From Lycorma delicatula (lineage: Eukaryota > Arthropoda > Insecta > Hemiptera > Fulgoridae), in contig NC_134467.1 of assembly GCF_047948215.1 (NCBI RefSeq), positions 34,501,020-34,565,019 of the forward strand: a stretch of 64,000 nucleotides of DNA. The letters are read 5' to 3'. Shown piece by piece: positions 47,828 through 58,660 of the stretch. A program made the translations under genes and the position numbers. Position 1 is the stretch's first letter; each line of letters begins with the position of its first letter. The notes under the pieces are model-generated. The model made no database searches and was not told the origin of the DNA. It worked only from the letters and a program-made list of their open reading frames with translations.

Positions 47828-48275
47828 TCCTAGCCGGAGCAGCAGGCCTGGCCGACCCGCTGAGGGAGCCTCTGGACGAGGACGATACCTTCCCGCTCCA
47901 GCTCGCCGGGCATCAATCGCCCTGGCCGGCGGACTCAACAGCAGTAGCCGGCCCGTCATGGGATCGCTCAGGAAGAATCGCCTCGACATTCCGGTGACGA
48001 CAGACGCCGACCCGACACTGTGGGGCTCTGGGGACCATCACTGCCACGCTGTAGTGGGGACACAACTGCCGCTGAGGGAAAGCCCGGTTTAACTTCAATG
48101 GACGAGCTGCAACTCCTCGACTTCGCCGGAGACCAGCTTCAGAGCCCAACCGCTCTTCTTAGAGTTAACGAAAAAACGGCCCCTTTTCAGGTCCACCACA
48201 AACTTATAAATTTCAAGCCGTCCAAGCCATTCGACGGTACAGTCGTTTTCCGGGCTACCATAAGGTAAGTAAGTG
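47828..48275. other. GC-rich segment of unknown origin, ending in a splice-donor-like sequence
   Basis: About 445 bases far richer in GC than anything nearby. The plus strand is open from 47831 to about 47995 without a start ('LADPLREPLDEDD', 'QLAGHQSPWPADSTAVAG'). In another frame 48020-48268 is open and ends 'KPFDGTVVFRATIR' just before 'aaggtaagtaagt', a strong splice-donor match (48263-48276). It could be the 5' region of a LINE, a captured exon or a processed fragment. I do not recognise the protein. It abuts a truncated mariner on the left. Confidence 0.4.
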
Positions 48276-48480
48276 CCAAATATATATAAAATCCTGAATA
48301 ATAATATAAATAGAACAAGCAAAAAAATCCTTATTAGCGATAAACTTCTGCCAAAGTTTTTGCTAAAATTCTCGCTATTTTCATAGAGTATAAGTGCCCT
48401 ATAAATATTGAATAACAATTTTTTCATTATTTTAATTAAATTTAGTTAAAATTAAATTACCGTATTTGTTTATAGAAGAA
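48276..48480. other. AT-rich spacer
   Basis: Non-coding AT-rich sequence between the GC-rich segment and LINE-C. Nothing recognised. Confidence 0.5.
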
Positions 48481-48812
48481 AAAAAAGGGTTTATAAAAAA
48501 GTAATAATAAATTATCATCAAAGACACCTACAATAAAAAATCTCTCCAAGAACGCGAAATTAAAATATTATACAACTGATAGCATTAAAACCAGTAATTT
48601 TATATGGCACAGCAACATTACAACTAACCGACCTTGAAAAATGTCTAAACATCGAAATAAACTTACCGATGAAAATCTATGGTCGAAAAATAATAGAGGA
48701 AGGATACAAAATAAAATCTAACAAAGTGATCTACGTAAATCTAGAAGATCTAGAAACAGCAATAAAAAAAATAATGTTAAATTGCTTAGGTCGTATTGTC
48801 AGGATGGATCCA
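48481..48812 (+). mobile_element. LINE-C fragment, RTE-like C-terminal region
   Basis: Plus-strand translation in shifting frames gives KDTYNKKSLS.NAKLK.YT and then 'LQLTDLEKCLNIEIN'. These parallel the region after the RT palm in LINE-B (NKK.MSI.TKIRHYN..IRP..LYG) but with distinct sequence, so it is a third, related LINE family. No motif of the catalytic core remains. LINE-A10 interrupts or follows it at 48813. Confidence 0.6.
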
Positions 48813-48918
48813 AATTTTTTTTTGTCTTAGTTATTTAACTGGTTTGATGCAGCTCTCTAAGATTCCCTATCTAGTGCAAGTCGTTTCATTTCGATATACC
48901 TCTAACATCCTACATCCA
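48813..48918 (-). mobile_element. LINE-A copy 10, 3' end only
   Basis: T-run followed by the complement of the last about 90 bases of LINE-A. Its terminal hairpin reads AGTTA/TAACT where the consensus has AGTCA/TGACT, so both sides of one base pair changed (48828-48841). Confidence 0.88.
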
Positions 48919-49006
48919 AATAAATATTTTATAAATTGTGAAACATAAAAAACAAATAAAATTATCTGAAACAATTACAAAAGGATGTTCAAAGGATTAA
49001 ACTTGA

Positions 49007-49165
49007 GCCGTGGCGCGACTACTCTGGTCTCGGCCTTTCATCCGGAGGTCGCGGATTTGTATCCCCGGTTAGGAATGGATTCTCACACACGATACAAATC
49101 GTTCATCTTATCTTCTGAAGCAATATCTAACAGTGGTCCCGGAGGTTAAAAAAAATAAAAAAGAA
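49007..49165 (+). mobile_element. SINE-A6, full length
   Basis: Head 'gccgtggcgcgactactctg', B-box region 'cggatttgtatccccgg' (mutated from the usual GTTCGAATCC), body 'cacacacgatacaaatcg' and tail 'ggtcccggaggttaaa' plus an A-rich run. Direct repeats 'taaacttga' flank it (48998-49006 and 49166-49174). Confidence 0.87.
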
Positions 49166-49174
49166 TAAACTTGA

Positions 49175-49804
49175 AAGAAAAATACTGTTGTCATAATTCT
49201 GAACAATAATTTACAATATAAAAATTCTTATCGCAGGATAAAGGACAGAAAGAAAATGAACAAATAAGCAAAAACGATGCCATGTCAAAAAAACGAAACA
49301 CTCATGGAATAAGAGAAAAAAAACTAGAATGAAATGATATTTGCGTGTTCCTTTATGTCATTTAAAATTAAAATTAAAAAAAAAAAAGTATAAAAATGAA
49401 TTCTTCCTGTTTACTTGTAATTATTAAATATTTCCACATACGCTAAATTAATTAATTTATTGTAAAAACTATGTGAAGTTTTATTTAAGTTGCCAGAGGT
49501 ATTTTTCGATGAGAATAGAGTTTAATTTTTAAAAACAATTACGATCCCAAGTAAAATTGAAGAAGATTTTATAAAAAAATTTAAAACCTTTTAACAAAAC
49601 CAATTAAAACAGAAAAATTCATTATAAATTGGAATAATAACATACAGTAAATGATTTGCCGCATTCGAGAATATTATATTTTATTCACCAGAGATGATAT
49701 TGCAAATGAGTGGATGTTTAATTACTTCTATTTATTTATTTAGATAACTCTCTTACCATATATGTATGTATGGTATACCTCTACGTATAATATTACATGA
49801 AAAA
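49175..49804. other. AT-rich DNA, no gene seen
   Basis: Non-coding spacer. Nothing recognised. Confidence 0.5.
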
Positions 49805-49990
49805 TATCAGCAGACCCTTCACGGCTTTGCCCGCGGTATATGGTTACTTCCGTTTCCCGTCGCGGTCAGGTTATATTTCGCCTGTCAGGGCTCGATACAT
49901 TCAACCTTCCCATCTTGCCAATGGATTCTCTCCTCTGGACCACCTGTTTTAATTAAACTCAAGCTTGTGAGTATGATAAATAAAAATTCA
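49805..49990 (-). mobile_element. Probable Helitron-like 3' end of a second family
   Basis: 'atcagcagaccc' followed by 'ttcacggctttgcccgcgg' resembles the CTAG-end of E1-E6 ('ctagcagacccggcaatgct') but with a different hairpin (GGGCAAAGCC type in minus orientation). The rest is not assignable. Low confidence because only one end is seen. Confidence 0.4.
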
Positions 49991-50029
49991 AGCCTATTCA
50001 ATTTATAAAAAATAACAGTTAATTGGAAT

Positions 50030-50720
50030 TTCTTCAGAGCAACAGTTTGGTCAATAGAGGACCCCCAACTTTGAGTGATCTAAGAATTTGGGGACGCACA
50101 GATGATGAGCTGTGTGTCTGTGGGGATGTCAAATTGAACGAACATGATGTTAGATTGCCCAGTTCTGGTGTTTTGGGGGATTTCAGGACTCAGGCCACCC
50201 TGGAAGTTTGGAGGTCAAGAAGAAAATTGGCCACTCACAAGCGGCGAGTCAATGTGGTGAGAGCCGCATTGTCGGATGGTGTGGGAGTTCCCCGACATCA
50301 ATAGTTTACCTAAGGAGAAAGACTCCTACCGCGCTGCTGTAGGAAGCTCACCGAGAGATATGGCTGCTACCAGCCAGATTAAGGTTCCAAGCGCTTTAAT
50401 GGTGGACAGGTACTTGCTGGCATTCAGCGGCCTAGGCGTAGAAGCGAATTGCTGTGTTTGACAAGATAAATAAATTATTGATAGTCATATATATTTTAGT
50501 AGTTGTCGGGGTGCGCCTACCCATTTACGGATATATGACAAGTGGGTGGAGGGACACGCAAGCGAATGGTGTTTGGTACCACGTTTATTCAGCTGAAGCT
50601 TTTAGGTTAGCTCTAGGAGCTAGTTAGGACACTGGTCGCTAAACTGTTTTCTGGCTCAGTAGCCGATTGTGGCACAGACATTCGGTCTTATGCTTTAGGG
50701 CGACCGAATGGGGCGGCAGC
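50030..50720 (+). mobile_element. Probable R1/Jockey-type LINE tail, degraded
   Basis: The frame 50023-50304 contains 'LRIWGRTDDELCVCGDVKLN' followed by EHDVRLP, reminiscent of the C.CG....EH....C zinc knuckle near the end of R1/I/Jockey-type LINE proteins. Moderately GC-rich sequence follows to about 50720, with 'gttgtcggggtgcgcctacc' (50500s) like a LINE 3' untranslated region. A short A/T-rich gap lies at 50461-50497. Frames are broken. The family assignment is tentative. Confidence 0.4.
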
Positions 50721-51300
50721 GGGAGAAATGCTAAGCAACCAACCAATAACTAATACCTTATTATTGATAAAATCATCTTACTTTCCTTTTTAATATAGTT
50801 ATTCTAGTTATATTTGACGGGATAGTAATACTACTTACTTTTAAGTAATAAAGAAGAATTAATTATAAGAGATGATGAAATCTGCAATAAAGTCTACAGT
50901 AATTGTAAGTTACTAGAAGACTTACTTAGAGCAACAACAATTACAATAAAAAAGGAACATTGCGAAAATTGAAGAGATTTCATGAGCGGTTTAATTTCAT
51001 ATTCATTAATGGTTTTTTTTTTTTTGTGAATTGAAGAGCGAGTAGAAAAAATTTAGAAAATAGTTTCAAAAAAACAATATGGATGTAGGGAAAATACGTA
51101 GAGGTAAATAAAAGAATAAATGTCTATTATCAATATAAAAAAAGCTCGTGTGTACTTCTGTATGCACGTAAGAAGTTATACTTCTTTTTCGTGAATAAGA
51201 AGAAATATTATTTTACACATTCAAACAAATTTGAACTGAGTCAAACGATCGATAGATGATATTAAATACCATGAATAAAAATTTGAATTAAATAATATTT
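50721..51300. other. AT-rich DNA, no gene seen
   Basis: Non-coding spacer with a T run at 51012-51025. Nothing recognised. Confidence 0.5.
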
Positions 51301-51310
51301 ATTTTATACA

Positions 51311-52766
51311 GGCAGAAAGGCTCCTGGAATAGACGGAATACCTGTAGAATTACTGCGCAGTGCAGGTGAGGAAGCGATTGATAGATTATACAAACTGGTG
51401 TGTAATATTTATGAAAAAGGGGAATTTCCGTCACACTTCAAAAAAAGTGTTATAGTAATGATACTAAAGAAAGCAGGGGCAGAATACAGAACAATTAGTT
51501 TAACTAGTCATGCATCAAAAATCTTAACTAGAATTCTATACAGAAGAATTGAGAGGAGAGTGGAGGAAGTGTTAGGAGAAGACCAATTTGGTTTCAGGAA
51601 AAGTATAGTGACAAGGGAAGCAATTTTAGGCCTCAGATTAATAGTAGAAGGAAGATTAAAGAAAAACAAACCAACATACTTGGCGTTTATAGACCTAGAA
51701 AAGGCATTCGATAACGTAGACTGGAATAAAATGTTCAGCATTTAAAAAAAATATAGGGTTCAAATACAGAGATAGAAGAACAATTGCTAACATGTACAGG
51801 AACCAAAAAACAACAGTAGCAATTGAAGAACATAAGAAAGAAGCCGTAATAAGAAAGGGAGTCCGACAAGGGTGTTCCCTGTCGCCGTTACTTTTTAATC
51901 TTTACATGGAACTAGCAGTTAATGATGTTAAAGAACAATTTAGATTCGGAGTAACAGTACAAGGTGAAAAGATAAAGATGCTACGATTTGCTGATGATAT
52001 AGTAATTCTAGCCGAGAATAAAAAGGATTTAGAAGAAACAATGAACGGCATAGATGAAGTCCTACGCAAGAACTATCGCATGAAAATAAACAAGAACAAA
52101 ACAAAAGTAATGAAATGTAGTAGAAATAACAAAGATGGACCACTGAATGTGAAAATAGGAGGAGAAAAGAATATGGAGGTAGAAGAATTTTGTTATTTGG
52201 GAAGTAGAATTACTAAAGATGGAAGATGCAGGAGCGATATAAAATGCCGAATAGCACAAGCTAAACGAGCCTTCACTAAGAAATATTATTTGTTTACATC
52301 AAAAATTAATTTAAATGTCAGGAAAAGATTTTTGAAAGTGTACGTTTGGAGTGTCGCTTTATATGGAAGTGAAACTTGGACAATCGGAGTATCTGAGAAG
52401 AAAAGGTTAGAAGCTTTTGAAATGTGGTGCTATAGGAGAATGTTAAAAATCAGATGGGTGGATAAAGTGACAAATGAGGAGGTATTGCGGCAAATAGATG
52501 AAGAAAGAAGCATTTGGAAAAATATAGTTAAAAGAAGAGACAGACTTATAGGCCACATACTAAGGCATCCTGGAATAGTCGCTTTAGTTTTGGAAGGACA
52601 GGTAGAAGGGAAAAATTGTGTGGGCAGGCCACGTTTGGAATATGTAAAACAAATTGTTAGGGATGTAGGATGTAGAGGGTATACTGAAATGAAACGACTA
52701 GCACTAGATAGGGGATCTTGGAGAGCTGCATTAAACCAGTCAAATGACTGAAGACAAAAAAAAAAA
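51311..52766 (+). mobile_element. LINE-A copy 9, best-preserved RT
   Basis: 5'-truncated but nearly complete from the RT start: 'KAPGIDGIPVELLRSAGEEA' (51311 on), then frame 51398-51745 (YRTISLTSHASKIL, EDQFGFRKS, AFIDLEKAFDNVDW) and, after a frameshift at the A-run near 51741, frame 51792-52751 (319 codons: VRQGCSLSPLLFNLYMEL, FADD catalytic motif, C-terminal region to the natural stop). The endonuclease is missing. Perfect 11-bp target duplication 'attttatacag' at 51301-51311 and 52767-52777. The hairpin 'cagtcaaatgactg' (52737-52750) overlaps the stop codon and is followed by poly-A. It reverse-transcribes its own RNA at a nicked target if active. This copy cannot. Confidence 0.95.
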
Positions 52767-52777
52767 ATTTTATACAG

Positions 52778-52989
52778 TTTAAAAAGTATTGAAGTATTCG
52801 TCGTCATATAAAACAAAGTTCAACGAATATTTCGATTAGTTTAGTTCGATTAATTCTTCGAATGATGATTGAATAGGTATAAAGAATATCAGCGGCTTAT
52901 GTAGCCGCGAGGTTTAACGCACAAAGTACTAAATCAACCGGGGGATCGAGTTACTTTTACCCAATTAAACCGAGTTACTTTTTTACACT
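52778..52989. other. Spacer, no gene seen
   Basis: AT-rich, no recognised feature. Confidence 0.5.
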
Positions 52990-53420
52990 TTAAATATTAT
53001 TATTTTATTTTATTTTACAATTCATCTGTGACATCACAATGTAGCAGACGACTATAACAGACGTTTTTGGGGTGGGGATGCGATTATAAAAAATACATTT
53101 TTATACAAATATTTCTATTTTTTAATTGTTAACAAATGTGCCTAAAAAAAAAATAAGACCTTAATTAAGGGTAATCTCGAGATACTGAGGGTCATCTTAA
53201 TCTACAGCCTCATCCCCTTGATTTTTTGAAGTTGAAAATTTAATAGCATCAATGCCCCATAAATAGATATAATTTGAAAAAGTTTGGTTAAAATCGGTCC
53301 AGTGGTTTTGAAGATATAAGGTTATATAGAACGAAACACCGAACACACACACACCTGTACAAACGAACATTAACATCCAGAAAATTTCTATTCGGTTTTT
53401 TGGGTTCTTTAAGTGTCAGA
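52990..53420. repeat. Probable transposon-derived non-coding repeat
   Basis: Contains 'aaaatcggtccagtggtttt' (53291-53310) followed by AC repeats, the same closing phrase as the 124-bp tandem repeat at 767-1013 and the Helitron-like elements. No inverted repeats or coding sequence identified. Confidence 0.45.
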
Positions 53421-54447
53421 AAGTCAAGATTCGATGAAAACCGCATATGCCTAAATTCAACCGATAACAATACTTTCCCTTTTAGAATTATGTATCTGCT
53501 ATAGCGCTATCTATAGGGGAAAATAAAACGTACATAAAATTAAAAAAAATATTTTCATTAAAGACGTTGGTCTAAATAAGATTATATACTGTTTTCATGT
53601 TTGTAGAAAAATCCAACAGGTTGGTTGTTATTTTTGTTTTCCTCTGTTTGCATTACACAAAAAAGATAAGTTTTTCTTCTTATAATGATCTTATACGTGT
53701 ATTCTTTGCTTTAGTTCATGAGATATTTTATATGACGAAAAAAATAAGGCTTGAATTCTGTTAACTTATATTTTCACACACAACAAAATCTATTTAAACA
53801 TACCCTACCAATTTGGCAAAATTCACTACACTTAGTAACACTTTTTTTCAAAACAGAATTAAATCTTTTTCACCCCAATTTTACATTAATCTCTTTTATA
53901 CCCTTAGGTCGTCCTTAAAATTCAATTCTACATTTTATACATCTATTACTGTAAACCTTTTAAAATCCTACCAGAAACTTTGAATTAGTTTTACTCCATT
54001 TTACCCAATTTACTAGACTCAACTTTTCCATACACAAGTATAAGGTTCCATAACTCTACACACAGTTTTCAATTCCTTTAACTTAAAAAAAATAACGTTC
54101 TTTATATTAATGGTATAACAGATTCATTTATAGATTATATTTCTTCTTCCCAGAAATAATATATATAGTATGAAAAAACATACAACAACCTGAAACATAT
54201 TAGATAAAATAATAAAAAAAATATTTGAACGCTTTTGACGGAACACTATCATCAAAAATACAATAAAAAAAAAATTATTTTTCCAAGTAATCAAATTTTA
54301 TCTTACTTTTTTAACACTAAATTTCCAAATTAAATATTTACATATTAGAGCTTCCAGGTCTTATAAATTACACGACTACTCAAAAATGAGTATATACTCG
54401 TATTTAGTATGTATATATGTATGTATGTTTGTTTCTTTCACTGTAAA
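53421..54447. other. AT-rich DNA, no gene seen
   Basis: Non-coding. The last part (54400-54447) resembles the 5' region of a Helitron-like element ('atgtatgtttgtttctttca') that served as target for the R1-like LINE. Confidence 0.45.
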
Positions 54448-54460
54448 AGCTCAACGACTG

Positions 54461-55308
54461 TAAGGACAAAAAATAGGGCGTCCGGTGTAGCCAAAAATGA
54501 GGCCAATTCTATTATACGAGAACAATGGAAAGGTGGCATGGGCGGGTTCAGCAGTGGCCGCATGGACCAGAAGAATTATCCCGGACCTGGATGCTTGGCT
54601 AGATCGCTCTCATGACGAATTAGATTACCGCACAACGCAATTCATGTCGGGAAATGTGCGTTTGAACAATATCTACATAGGTTTGCAAGAGAGAGTCACC
54701 AATCTGTTGTTACTGCGATGTGGTTGACGATGCCGAACACACTATTTTTGTGTGCAGACGATGGGAGGAACAACGTATAAATGCAGGACTGATGCATACC
54801 CGACCGGATCAGCTCTCGGAGTGGCTCTTGGCTATGTCCGGAAACTGGCAAAATTTTGCAATATTCACAAGAGCAGTCCTCAGAATAAAAGAAGATGAGG
54901 CAAGACGACTGGGATACTAATGGTAGTAGTTTATAGCAGGGTTGGGCGGACAGCCACGTTCCTGAGGGCTCACATGCCCTGATGTGTGGGTTCCCGTGAT
55001 GGAGCGGGGACTCCTGGGGTCCGTTCGGTGTGAATAAATGAAAAAACCGAGACCCGGCCGGCTGTGTGGGTTCCCGGATACGCTTTGGCGACTTCGGCTC
55101 CTGCGCCGTCGGTTTGAGGCTGGCAAAAGGAAAGACCGAGACCCGGTCTCCAGCGGGGGGGCTGGGAACGCATAGCCGGGCCTGGTTCTTCTGTTGGAGA
55201 TTAGAGGCAGGCAATTAAAAGATCCGGAAAGGACACGTCCCCGAGTAGAGTATACTTAATTGGATGTCCGGCTCGGGGATGTAGGGGAAAAAAAACAATA
55301 AACAAAAC
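54461..55308 (+). mobile_element. R1-clade-like LINE, 5'-truncated, with 13-bp target duplication
   Basis: 54497-54727 encodes the end of the RNase-H-like/C-terminal region ('TRRIIPDLDAWLDRSHDELD', then TTQFMSGNVRLNNIY.GLQ). After a frameshift, about 54690-54920 encodes the zinc knuckle ICCYCDVVDDAEHTIFVCRRWEE and the terminal 'LRIKEDEARRLGY' before the stop. A GC-rich 3' untranslated region follows (54921-55285) and then an A-rich tail. It is flanked by 'agctcaacgactg' (54448-54460) and 'agctcaacggctg' (55309-55321). Known R1 elements insert in 28S rDNA and make 14-bp duplications. This copy is not in rDNA, so it belongs to a generalist relative (RT1/Waldo/TRAS-like group) or a dispersed derivative. 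Confidence 0.87.
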
Positions 55309-55321
55309 AGCTCAACGGCTG

Positions 55322-56197
55322 AACCGAATTAAATGTATCCCGCGTTGGAATCCTTACGTTACCAGGACTGTTAGAAGCTATATAAATATATATGTATAAT
55401 ATCTATGTATGTGTATGTTGGAGTGGAGATTTGCCGGTTCAAGCTCAAACTTTAATGAATTGAATTAATGAACTGTGAACTGTGAACTTCTATAACTGTG
55501 TGCGTTGGTTTGAACTGAATGATTCAACTCAATCAAATGAATAATATTACAAAAATAAATTTACTTTAAATAAAATACGAGTAATATTAAATAAATTTTT
55601 TTAAATTCTGTTTAACAATAATGGGTTTCCCGTGGGAACTGCGTGTGAGGTAAGAGAGGTGAGGTGATGTGAGTTCTCGAGTGAGACTAGACCAATCATC
55701 CCCATCAATCGGTAACAAACAGGGTGCCCGTTGGATTGTTACAATGTGATGCTCTTATATGTCTGCAAATAATCATCTGATTTTCAAAATTCAAACTGGA
55801 GAATTTTTGTTAGTAGGTTTTTTTTCCCGGAGGAAAGGAAATAGCTCTATAAGCCGCAGTCCGGCCCGCTCCGATGGCAAATGCGGGGCTCTTACCCGCT
55901 AAAATACTTCCTCCTTTAGTCACGCAAGGGCTAGACCTAATCTACATTATATCTACGCAGCCCCTGCGCAATCATCCGGACAGGTAGACTTACAGACTGC
56001 CAGAATTGTGTATTCGTATCCCAGAATAATTGAACTGTGTATTCGTATTTCTCATACCTCAAAACGTAAAGAAAATTCATATTCATCTTCCCCCACTCAA
56101 ACCATACGACCGAAAGTAATTCCATACTTTGCTTTAAAATGATATAAAGAACATAAACCTGCACAAATATTTACGTATAAATGAATTGTGAAGTAGT
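55322..56197. other. No gene seen; target element flank and GC patch
   Basis: 55322-55400 continues the target of the R1-like insertion ('aaccgaattaaatgtatccc'). A GC-rich patch at about 55840-55935 ('agtccggcccgctccgatgg') is unassigned. No coding sequence recognised. Confidence 0.4.
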
Positions 56198-56885
56198 TTT
56201 TTTTACTTGTACGAAGTAAAAAATATTGTGATCTCGAAAAATTTCGGTTTTTAAATTTTAAGGGAAATATCTATTTTGACCCTCCGTGAATCCATTTTGA
56301 CTAGTTTTGGCGTGAAGTCTGTACGTACGAATGTATCTCGTATAACTCAAAATCGATTAGCCGTAGGATGTTGATATTTTAGATTTAGGACTGTTTTAAC
56401 ATCTATTTGTACAACTCCGATTTTTATTGCAATCGACTTGATCAAAATTGCCCAAAAAAGCCCAAAATCCATTTATTTTTTTTTTATTTTGGACTTTTTC
56501 TTAACTGCAGTAATAATCCCTCATTTAGAGAATTTCAACGATGTATCATAATTTGTTTTTAGTTTCATTGGTTCCAGAGTTAAAGCCAAATAAAATTTTA
56601 ATTAATGAAATATCTGGATGTTCAAAGGGTAAAGGGTTACATCGGTTTGAACCAAGACTTCATCACCTTTTTTTTTTTAATTTAAATATATTGATTTATT
56701 AATAATTATTAATTTCTGAATGTAAAAAAATATTTACGATAAATAAAGATTCAATAACAATAAAAAAAAAAAGTCTGAAAAGAAGTTATTAATGAAATAA
56801 AATTTTATGTACTTTTAAAAATTTGTATATGTAATTTAAAAGACGTACAAGGAAGTTATGTGGTCACCACATCAGATTTTTTTTT
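56198..56885. repeat. Repeat R, copy 3
   Basis: Aligns along most of its length with 30478-31025 ('tgtacgaagtaaa', 'aactcaaaa.cgattagccg', 'ttgcaatcgacttgat', 'ttggttccagagtta') and extends to 'gtggtcaccacatcagattt' (56865-56884). It contains AT-rich insertions. No open frame. The clearest use is as an alignment partner to define the family. Confidence 0.8.
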
Positions 56886-56941
56886 TGAAAAAAATATACT
56901 TTTAACATAATTTTTAATAAAGAAAAAAAAAATAAAAAAAA

Positions 56942-57031
56942 TTCCGATCTCCGTAGTAGATGTTAGCGTCTCGAACTTTCATCCGGAGATCCCGGGATTG
57001 AATCCTGGTCAGGCATGGCATATTCATCAAA
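56942..57031 (+). mobile_element. SINE-A7, head
   Basis: tRNA-like head with 'gtagatgttagcgtctcg' (A-box region) and 'cgggattgaatcctggtcagg' shortened to the B-box core 'gattgaatcctgg' (56995-57007). The body is truncated after 'catggcatattc'. Confidence 0.78.
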
Positions 57032-58061
57032 GAAATAAAAATTCTTGAATTAAATAATTATTACTTGAACAAATTACGTTAACTGGAAAATCATTAATCC
57101 GTAGTCAAAAAAAAAAAAAACTATGAAAAATATTTATTATATTAAGGAATAAATTATGGTATATTTTTCTTTCTTTTTTTTTTTGTTTTAAACTGGGTAT
57201 TTTTTCTTCAAGTTAAAGGGGGAACTTTATTATAAAAATAAATAGAATAACATATATCATTTAATGCCGTCAATTTTCAAATTAAGGTATAGGAAAACGT
57301 ATTACTCTCATCGCGAAACAGTAATTTTAGGTTTTAATTAAAAGTTATTTAATAAAAAGTTAATTTATTTAAGTTGATTCAAATTGTCTATATTAAATAA
57401 ACGACTGACTTCTTAAGTTATCAATATTATAAACTTTTCAACGTTAACCTAATTAACATAAAGAGTTTACATTAATTCACGTTGGACTTAAAATACAGTA
57501 TATACAATTTACTGGTACGGAAATCTATTTAAAGATCGTACTAGGTACAATTTTAGGTTTGATATAGAATTACGAAGTTGAAGTAGAATTTTGAATGAGA
57601 TAAAGCAGAGGGAATTGGATTCAATCGATTTTATACTCCTGAAATAAAATTAGAAACTTACATAATCCTGTTTTACCCTTATTTATTTATAAATAGTTTC
57701 ACCAAAATACAACTATAAATTAGATTTTAAGAAAACTAAAAAAAAAAAAAATGAAATACGAAATAAAATTTCAATAATAAAAATTAATAAAATTAGTTGT
57801 ATCAAAAAGTAAAATAAGTTATTAGATAACAAAGCTAGTTGCCTTGTTTAACTAGTCGATTAGGGAATACATTTTATCTAATATCAATTTAAAATCTTCT
57901 CATGAGTAAATTAGACGATTTTGTTGTTGTTATTATCTCCTGATTAAAAAATTTATAATATAAACGTTCAATCCGGATTTCTCATTATAATTAACTCCAA
58001 ATTTTTTATAAGTTTTTAATGAAATTCATCTCAACAAAAATAAAAAAAAGAAACATTAATC
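57032..58061. other. AT-rich DNA, no gene seen
   Basis: About 1 kb of non-coding AT-rich DNA. Confidence 0.5.
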
Positions 58062-58365
58062 ATAAACCATGCGTCTGTGATGTCTTCTAGAATCGGAAGA
58101 TCCACATTGAAGACCGCATATTGAAACGGCCCCAGAGCTGAACCCTGAGGAACACCTAACCCAGTATCAAAGAATTCAGACAAATCTTGATTTTATTTCA
58201 CCTGGCAAAGTTTCATTCCAAGAAGCTATGTAAGATCAATTAATACGGTTCATTAGGATTTCTTTTCAATTTTTAAATTCATCCAGGAAGATCTTATCAA
58301 AGACATCCAAAAAAAAAGCCGAAAAAATACATTTTATCTACATTCAGTTCTTTAAGGGATTTCAT
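58062..58365 (-). mobile_element. Jockey/R1-type reverse transcriptase fragment
   Basis: On the minus strand 58195-58062 reads FFDTGLGVPQGSALGPFQYA followed by VFNVDLP. This is RT motif B (G.PQG..LGP) and the following Y/D line of Jockey-like reverse transcriptases. Upstream (to about 58320) a frame gives VFDKIFLDEFK, matching the preceding 'AFD' motif, where the first catalytic Asp sits. It is heavily decayed with stops and frameshifts. LINE-A11 abuts its upstream side at 58366. Confidence 0.75.
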
Positions 58366-58660
58366 GAAAAGGTACTGCGACAAATCTATGAAGAAAGAAA
58401 CATTTGGCAAAATATAGTTAAAATAAGAGACAGACTTATAGGCCACACATTAAGGCATTCTGGAATAGTCGCTTTAATATTGGAGGGACAGGTAGAAGGA
58501 AAAAATTGTGTAGGCAGTCAACGTTTGGAAAATGTAAAACAAATTGTTAGGGATGTAGGATGTAGGGAATATACCGAAATGAAACGACTAGGACTAGATA
58601 AGGAATCTTGGAGGGCTGCATCAAACCAGTCAAATGACTGAAGACCATAAAAAAGAAAGA
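58366..58660 (+). mobile_element. LINE-A copy 11, 3' end
   Basis: Starts in the EEVLRQIDEE line ('gaaaaggtactgcgacaaat') and runs through 'GHTLRHSGIVALILEG' to the hairpin 'cagtcaaatgactg' and an interrupted A tail ('gaccataaaaaag'). 5'-truncated and diverged. Confidence 0.88.
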
